Assembly: GCA_016704445.1 (NCBI GenBank)
Contig: JADJAE010000056.1
Location: forward strand, 13,023-77,022
Direction of reading: 5' to 3'
Origin: Deltaproteobacteria bacterium
Lineage (GTDB): Bacteria; Myxococcota_A; Polyangia; Polyangiales; Ga0077539
DNA length: 64,000 nucleotides
Made by a program: the position numbers and the translations under genes. The notes below the pieces were generated by a model that was not told where the DNA came from, searched no databases, and was given only the letters and a program-made list of their open reading frames with translations. Below, in pieces: positions 59,467 through 64,000 of the stretch. Numbering within the stretch: position 1 is the first letter of the stretch; every line of letters begins with the position of its first letter.

Positions 59467-60221
59467 CGGCACACTCCGAAATCCAGGGGTCGATCGAAGA
59501 ACTCGGTGCAGTCGCAGGTCGGGTCGGTGTCGCGCTCGGGGTCGCACATGCGACCGCAACGGATCGCTGCTCCCGCGCTGTAGAGGCAGGTGTGCCCGGC
59601 GACGCAGTCGTTGGCGCGCTCGCAGCGCTGGCCGTTCTGCTGGGTGCCGAGCGCGCGGCAGCGGGCCTCGCCGAGCACGCTTTGCGGAAAGCACCCGTCG
59701 CCCGCGCCGCAGCCTGTCTGGGTTCGGTAGTCACACTCGCCTCGGAGCACGCAGCCCCGCGCGAAGGTCGCCTCGGTGAGCACCGCGCAGGACGAGCCTG
59801 CGCCGCACGCGTCGCCCCCGGCGCCGTAGCAGCATGGGCGCAGGCAGCGGCCGAGGATGCAGAGCTGGCCGCCGTCGCAGGCGCCGACGCCGTCGCCGCA
59901 GCGGGCACCCTCGGTTCGCCCTGACGCGCGGGCGCAGTGCGCGGTCGGCGGTCGCAGCGCGTCGACCACGCAGCCCTCGCCGTCGGCGCAACCGGCCTGC
60001 GTCGCGGGGTCGCACGCGCGAAAGGTCAGCCCGCACCACGACCCGCCGGGCGTCCGATCAAGCTCCACGACGTCGCGGGGCGCTTTGGCCGGCACATCGA
60101 GGCGGCGCAGGACATCCGTCGTACCGGCGTCGGAGAACGAAGCCGCGCCCTGGTACGAACTGCAGCCCACGAGAGAGAGCGCCACGACTGCCCCGAGGTG
60201 ATTGATCCGCCCGTCGGACAT
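59463..60221 (-). CDS. Cys-rich lipoprotein
   Basis: 252 residues: lipobox LSLVGC, then a Cys-rich region of about 24 cysteines in EB-like or dickkopf-like pairs (GCADGEGCVV, GARCGDGVGACDGGQLC, GRCLRPCCYG, CDYRTQTGCGAGDGC, RCERANDCVAGHTC, CDCTEFFDRP). Similar modules are common in myxobacterial surface lipoproteins; function unknown. ATG 60219-60221 gives a normal signal; an upstream in-frame ATG at 60302 would lie on the promoter. First gene of a two-gene operon divergent from the sigma-54 regulator. Confidence 0.82.
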   Translation of the reverse strand: MSDGRINHLGAVVALSLVGCSSYQGAASFSDAGTTDVLRRLDVPAKAPRDVVELDRTPGGSWCGLTFRACDPATQAGCADGEGCVVDALRPPTAHCARASGRTEGARCGDGVGACDGGQLCILGRCLRPCCYGAGGDACGAGSSCAVLTEATFARGCVLRGECDYRTQTGCGAGDGCFPQSVLGEARCRALGTQQNGQRCERANDCVAGHTCLYSAGAAIRCGRMCDPERDTDPTCDCTEFFDRPLDFGVCR

Positions 60222-60290
60222 CAGAACCCTTATGCAACAGGGCGACGACGCGAGACAACGCCGCGTAGCCGCAGCCGCGCGATGAGCCTG

Positions 60291-60306
60291 AGCACCGCGC
60301 ATGCCG
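60291..60306 (-). promoter_or_regulatory. Sigma-54 (-24/-12) promoter of the lipoprotein operon
   Basis: Reverse strand cggcatgcgcggtgct: GGCA and TGCT at the exact -24/-12 spacing (GG-N10-GC). Start site expected near 60280, about 59 bases before ATG 60221. The dyads at 60395-60430 lie roughly 90-125 bases upstream of the -24 element. Confidence 0.55.
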
Positions 60307-60394
60307 TGGGCGCCAGGGCTCGCCGCCTCTCCGCTCGCGCCGAGGCTGCGGTCGACGGAGTCGCGCGCCCGCGGTGACTGCCACGCGAGGAGGT

Positions 60395-60430
60395 ATTGCG
60401 TCGACGCAACATGTGTTGCGTCCGCGCCCG
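60395..60430. promoter_or_regulatory. Dyad pair attgcg-tcga-cgcaac and degenerate partner
   Basis: Full dyad at 60395-60410 and a half-conserved second copy gttgcg-tccg-cgcccg at 60415-60430, 20 bases apart. Same 6-4-6 design as the sites at 55259-55297. Candidate binding sites of the neighbouring FHA/sigma-54 activator. Confidence 0.55.
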
Positions 60431-60459
60431 CGGGCGTTGGCCGGACGGACCCCGAGATG

Positions 60460-60491
60460 AGGTCAACCGTCAGCCGGGGATCAGGTCAACC
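60460..60491. promoter_or_regulatory. Direct repeats aggtcaacc upstream of the regulator
   Basis: aggtcaacc at 60460-60468 and 60483-60491, 23 bases apart (about two helical turns), 44-75 bases before ATG 60535. May serve regulation of the activator gene itself. Confidence 0.4.
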
Positions 60492-60534
60492 AACAGCCCA
60501 GAGGGACGTAAGGGGCGCTGTGATACGGTGGCTC

Positions 60535-61872
60535 ATGGTGGAGACGACCCGCGTTCGCCGAGACGAACAACCCTCCGCCGGACGCTTCAAGGTCTCGGTG
60601 ATTGCGGGGCGCGACAAGGGTGCCGAGGGCACCTCCCGCGAAGGGCGGGTCACGGTCGGCACCGCCGAAGGCAACACCTTGCGACTCGCCGACCCGACGG
60701 TCAGCCGCTACCACGTCGAGCTCGAGGCCCTCGCCGACGGCGTCGCGGTGCGCGACCTTGGCAGCACCAACGGCGTCGTGCTCGGGGCCGCGCGCCTGCG
60801 CGAGGCGCTGCTCACCGAGAGCGCCGACCTCGACCTCGGGCGAACGCGCCTCCGGGTGTCCGTCGCGAGCGATCGCGAACCGCTCTCCCTGCCTGACCGC
60901 GTGGCGTTCGGCCCGCTGCTCGGAGCCTCCGCGGCGATGCGCTCGATCTACGCGACGCTGGAGCGAGCCGCGCCGACGAGCGCGCCGGTGCTGGTGACCG
61001 GCGAGTCGGGTACGGGCAAGGAGCTCGCGGCTCGGGCCGTCCACGACGCATCGCCCCGCGCCGCGGGCGCCTTCGTGGTGGTCGACTGCGGCGCGATGCC
61101 GCCGGCGCTCATCGAGAGCGACCTCTTCGGCCATGAGAAGGGAGCGTTCACCGGAGCGACCTCCGCGCGCGCCGGGGCCTTCGAGCGCGCCGACGGCGGC
61201 ACCCTCTTCCTCGACGAAATGGGCGAGCTGCCGCTCGACCTCCAGCCAAAGCTCCTGCGCGCGCTCGGCGAGGCGGAGGTGAGGCGCGTCGGCGGCGACC
61301 GGGCGCGCAAGGTCGACGTGCGCGTGGTGGCGGCCACCAACCGCGACCTGCGACGCGAGGTCAACGCGGGGCGCTTTCGTGCCGACCTCTTCTATCGCCT
61401 CGCGGTGATCCAGATGCGCATGCCCTCGCTGCGCGATCGTCTCGACGACCTCCCGCTGCTCGTGCCGGCGCTGCTCGATCGGGTCGTCGAGCGGCGCCGG
61501 CTCCCCAAGCGCCCCGCCTTCGATCAGTCGCTCCTCCAGCTGCTCGCGCGCCACGCGTGGCCCGGCAACGTGCGCGAACTCTCCAACTACCTGGAGCAGT
61601 ACGCGATCCTGGAGATACTCCCGCCCTTCGAGGGCGATCTGGCGGAGGCGCTCCCGGCCGACCAGCTCGCGCACGGGCTCCTCGGGATGCCATTCCGGGC
61701 CGCGAAGGACGAGCTTCTCCGCCGCTTCGAGAGCCACTACCTCGGGGCGCTCCTCGAAGAGACCGGTGGCAACGCCTCCGAGGCCGCGCGCCGCGCCGGC
61801 ATCGATCGGGTCACCGTATTCCGCGCGCTGCGGCGGCTCGGCATCAAGGGCGACCCCGACCCCAAGCCGTAG
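60535..61872 (+). CDS. FHA-domain sigma-54-dependent transcriptional activator
   Basis: 445 residues with an N-terminal FHA domain (RVTVGTAEGNTLRLADPTVSRYH, DLGSTNGVVL; about residues 35-95), which reads phospho-threonine, then a sigma-54 AAA+ domain (Walker A GESGTGKE, sigma-54 contact loop GAFTGA, Walker B GGTLFLDEMGEL, WPGNVREL) and a C-terminal Fis-type helix-turn-helix (GGNASEAARRAGIDRVTVFRALRRLGI). Enhancer-binding activator that opens sigma-54 promoters. The adjacent Ser/Thr kinase is a plausible source of the phospho signal. ATG 60535; divergent from the lipoprotein operon it may control. Confidence 0.93.
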   Translation: MVETTRVRRDEQPSAGRFKVSVIAGRDKGAEGTSREGRVTVGTAEGNTLRLADPTVSRYHVELEALADGVAVRDLGSTNGVVLGAARLREALLTESADLDLGRTRLRVSVASDREPLSLPDRVAFGPLLGASAAMRSIYATLERAAPTSAPVLVTGESGTGKELAARAVHDASPRAAGAFVVVDCGAMPPALIESDLFGHEKGAFTGATSARAGAFERADGGTLFLDEMGELPLDLQPKLLRALGEAEVRRVGGDRARKVDVRVVAATNRDLRREVNAGRFRADLFYRLAVIQMRMPSLRDRLDDLPLLVPALLDRVVERRRLPKRPAFDQSLLQLLARHAWPGNVRELSNYLEQYAILEILPPFEGDLAEALPADQLAHGLLGMPFRAAKDELLRRFESHYLGALLEETGGNASEAARRAGIDRVTVFRALRRLGIKGDPDPKP

Positions 61873-61905
61873 AAGGCCTGGGCGGCCCGATGGTACCGTC
61901 GCGCC

Positions 61906-63201
61906 GTGCCGTCCGTCGTCCATGCAACGAACGTCGAGGGAGAGGCGCCGGGGGAGTCGGCTCCCGCGCGGCGGCGCGAGCGACACGCGTTGCCCGCGTG
62001 CGTCGCGGGTCGCTACACCCTCGACGCGAGCCTGGGCAGCGGCGGCATGGGCGAGGTCTTCTCCGCGCGCGATGAGCTCACCGGCGAGCGCGTCGCGCTG
62101 AAGATCGTGCGTCGCAGCGACGCCGCGCCGCGGGGCGTCGAGCGCCTGCTCCGCGAGGCGGTGGCGGCGAGCCGGGCGACGCACCCCGCGGTGGTCAAGG
62201 TCTTCGAGGCTTCGGAAGACTCGCCCAACGACCTCGCCTTCATCGCGCAAGAGCTGCTCGTCGGGGAGACGCTCCGGGCGCGCCTGCTCCGGCGCGGTCG
62301 ACTGTCGCCGGCGGAGGCGGTCGCGATCCTTGCGCCCGTGGTCGACGCGCTCGCGGCGGCTCACGAGGCGGGCGTCGTGCATCGTGACCTGAAGCCCGAG
62401 AACATCTTCCTCGAAGGCGGCGACGAGGCCCCCCGTCCGCGCGTCATCGACTTCGGCATCGCGAGGCTCGTGGCCGACGACGACGCGACCCGAACGCAGC
62501 TCACGGTGACGGGTTCGGTGCTCGGCACGCCCGCGTACATGTCCCCCGAGCAAGCCCGCGGCGCCGACGACGTCGACGAGCAGACCGACGTCTGGGCCGT
62601 CGGCGTCGTCCTGCACGAGCTCCTTACCGGCGCGACGCCCTTTGCTCGAGCGACGCCGCACGCCACGCTGGCGGCGATCCTCCTCGACGTGGTGCCCTCG
62701 GCGCGCGATCTGGCGCCCGACGTGCCCGAGGCCCTCGCTGCCGTCGCCGGGCGCGCCCTGTCGCGCAACCGAGTCGAGCGCTTCGGGTCGATGCGAGAGC
62801 TGTCCGATGCGCTGCGCGAGGCGTCGCACGCGCGCGCGCTCCCGCCCGACCCCCGTCACGCGGCCGCGACGCCTTCCGCTCGCGGGCGGGTGCTTCGCGT
62901 GGCGCTCGGCGTGCTCGCCCTTGCGCTCATCGCGGCGAGCTCGTTTGCCTTGCGCCCACGGACCGCGATGAGCCCGCGGCCGACGGATGCGACGGCTGCC
63001 CTTGCGCCCCGGGAGTCGCTCGGCGAGGCGCCCACCATCGCGCCGCCGCCGTCCGTCTTCGCGGTCGCACCGCCGCCGAGCACGGCCACGAGAGCGCCTC
63101 ATCCCCGCCGGGCCTCGCGGCCCGCCGCGCCGCCCCTGCCGCCGGTCGTCGCCGAGCCACCCGCACGGCGCACCAACGGCGCGCCCATCCTGGGGCTCTG
63201 A
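61906..63201 (+). CDS. PknB-type Ser/Thr protein kinase, membrane anchored
   Basis: 431 residues: kinase domain with LGSGGMGEVFSARD, ALKIV, HRDLKPENIF, DFGIAR and YMSPEQA, followed by a juxtamembrane segment, one transmembrane helix (LRVALGVLALALIAASSFAL, about 326-345) and a Pro/Ala-rich outer tail. GTG start at 61906, 33 bases after the FHA activator. All catalytic residues are present. The kinase probably phosphorylates Thr on the activator or a partner that its FHA domain recognises; this is inference from gene order. Confidence 0.9.
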   Translation: MPSVVHATNVEGEAPGESAPARRRERHALPACVAGRYTLDASLGSGGMGEVFSARDELTGERVALKIVRRSDAAPRGVERLLREAVAASRATHPAVVKVFEASEDSPNDLAFIAQELLVGETLRARLLRRGRLSPAEAVAILAPVVDALAAAHEAGVVHRDLKPENIFLEGGDEAPRPRVIDFGIARLVADDDATRTQLTVTGSVLGTPAYMSPEQARGADDVDEQTDVWAVGVVLHELLTGATPFARATPHATLAAILLDVVPSARDLAPDVPEALAAVAGRALSRNRVERFGSMRELSDALREASHARALPPDPRHAAATPSARGRVLRVALGVLALALIAASSFALRPRTAMSPRPTDATAALAPRESLGEAPTIAPPPSVFAVAPPPSTATRAPHPRRASRPAAPPLPPVVAEPPARRTNGAPILGL

Positions 63202-63204
63202 CCG

Positions 63205-64000
63205 ATGGGTGCAGTCGACGCGTGTGTTCGCTGCTTCGTGATGGTCGTGCTCGCGGCGCCCGCGATGGTGTCCGCCCAGCCGCTCGACCCGCGGGTCGAA
63301 GCGCTCGTGCGGGAGGGCATTGCCCACCGCGTCGCGGGACGCGACGAAGCCGCCATCGCCCCGCTGGAGGCCGCCTACGCGGCGCAGCGCGCACCGGTGA
63401 CCGCGGGCCAGCTGGCGCTCGCGTGTCAGGCCGTCGGACGGTGGACCGACGCCGATCGCTACATGCGCGAGGCCCTGGCCTCCCCGGACGACGACTGGGT
63501 GCGCCGACACCGCCGCGAGCTCGACGAGGCCTACGCCATCGTCCGGCGCAACGTGGGCGACCTGGAGCTACGAGGCGGCCCTGTCGGCGCCCAGGTGAGC
63601 GTCGACGGGCTCGCGCGGGGGCAGCTTCCGCTCGTCGTCCTGCTGCGACTGCGCGCCGGCGTCGCGACCGTCGAGGTGCGCGCCGCGGGGCATTTCCCGT
63701 TCACCCGTCAGGTGACCATCCTGGGCGGGGAGCTCACGCGCGAACCCGTCTCGTTGACGCCGTTGCCGCGCGAGGTGCCGACGACGCCGACGCCGCCGCC
63801 GCTGCCGACGATGCCGCCGCCAACCGCGCCGGTCGTCGCGGTGAGGGTGTCGCGACGAGTGCCAACCGCGACCTGGATTCTCGGGGGTTCCGGCGCGGCG
63901 CTGGTGGTCGGCGGCGTGGTGTCGCTGGCGCTGCGCGAGGCTTCTGCGGCGCGCTTCAACGGCAACAGCGAATGCGTGCAGCCAGCGGTGGTGCCGCGTG
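63205..64000 (+). CDS. PEGA-domain exported protein with TPR-like start (partial, 3' end off window)
   Basis: 265 codons are visible before the window ends. A signal peptide (VVLAAPAMVSAQ) is followed by a helical TPR-like part (AIAPLEAAYAAQRAP, WTDADRYMREALASP), a PEGA beta-sandwich (NVGDLELRGGPVGAQVSVDG..GHFPFTRQVTI; about 115-180), a Pro/Thr-rich linker and a transmembrane helix (ILGGSGAALVVGGVVSLAL). ATG 63205 is three bases after the kinase stop. Such PEGA proteins typically accompany kinases of this type in myxobacterial loci; likely an envelope partner of the kinase. Confidence 0.82.
   Translation, partial: MGAVDACVRCFVMVVLAAPAMVSAQPLDPRVEALVREGIAHRVAGRDEAAIAPLEAAYAAQRAPVTAGQLALACQAVGRWTDADRYMREALASPDDDWVRRHRRELDEAYAIVRRNVGDLELRGGPVGAQVSVDGLARGQLPLVVLLRLRAGVATVEVRAAGHFPFTRQVTILGGELTREPVSLTPLPREVPTTPTPPPLPTMPPPTAPVVAVRVSRRVPTATWILGGSGAALVVGGVVSLALREASAARFNGNSECVQPAVVPR

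Larger units (their letters stand above)
60222..60534. other. Divergent control region of the lipoprotein operon and the FHA/sigma-54 regulator
   Basis: 313 bases without a gene. Contains a reverse-strand sigma-54 promoter (60291-60306), a pair of dyads (60395-60430) and two direct repeats (60460-60491). No clear promoter was found for the forward regulator gene. Confidence 0.6.

Noticed and set aside
60222..60302. Upstream ATG at 60302 for the Cys-rich lipoprotein
   Set aside because: It overlaps the sigma-54 promoter, and the added residues precede and spoil the lipoprotein signal; ATG 60221 is preferred.

Overview
The window looks like chromosomal DNA of a very GC-rich, Gram-negative, predatory-type deltaproteobacterium, most likely a Myxococcota/Polyangia member. 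The evidence is the strong G/C preference at third codon positions, three PknB-type Ser/Thr kinases with C-terminal membrane anchors, many lipoproteins with Asp/Ala/Pro-rich linkers after the lipobox cysteine, thrombospondin type-3 and Cys-rich NGCE repeats, and an FHA/sigma-54 regulator. No tRNA, rRNA or CRISPR array was seen. Many neighbouring genes overlap by ATGA/GTGA, so long operons are common.

Layout. 1-1879: agmatine deiminase and N-carbamoylputrescine amidase (putrescine synthesis, reverse strand). 1964-5319: SprT/DUF2786 metalloprotein and DUF3160 lipoprotein. 5321-11819 (reverse): lipoprotein, GNAT, M1-type peptidase, kinase, metallophosphoesterase. 11921-15670 (forward): rlmI, HAD phosphatase, anchored protein, methyltransferase, DUF167. 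16290-20360 (reverse): kinase and TSP3-repeat outer-membrane protein. 20445-23768: mpl and RNase R. 23772-32240 (reverse): a tightly packed nitrogen-oxide island with a NirK-cytochrome c fusion, FGE-like protein, SCO copper chaperone, outer-membrane protein, Crp/Fnr regulator, radical SAM/SPASM enzyme, HemG and NnrS. 32520-35629: SDR, beta-barrel protein, histidine kinase. 35715-38237: pqqD, pqqE and an unknown gene. 38241-42552: DUF1111 di-heme protein, imelysin, phosphoesterase and a P460-like c-heme lipoprotein. 42573-48453: lipoproteins, esterase-like lipoprotein, acyl-CoA dehydrogenase, dicarboxylate symporter. 48.5-50.6 kb: a start-less gene remnant, a 41-bp palindrome and a decayed IS91-family transposase.

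50.8-64 kb is the most unusual part. It holds very large surface-type lipoproteins (nine NGCE Cys-repeats followed by 14 RCC1 units; a separate seven-repeat FG-GAP protein), two more lipoproteins, an FHA-domain sigma-54 activator, a Ser/Thr kinase and a PEGA/TPR protein. Upstream of the RCC1 gene, and between the lipoprotein operon and the regulator, I find paired dyads of the form RYTGCG-N4-CGCAAC. On the reverse strand in both places they lie upstream of good -24/-12 (sigma-54) promoter matches. This suggests a phospho-Thr-controlled surface-display regulon; a short decayed D-aminoacylase remnant lies inside it.

A recurring technical feature: about a dozen otherwise well-preserved genes carry exactly one single-base indel, mostly in or next to short G/C runs. 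I treat most of these as probable sequence errors and annotate the genes across the shift.
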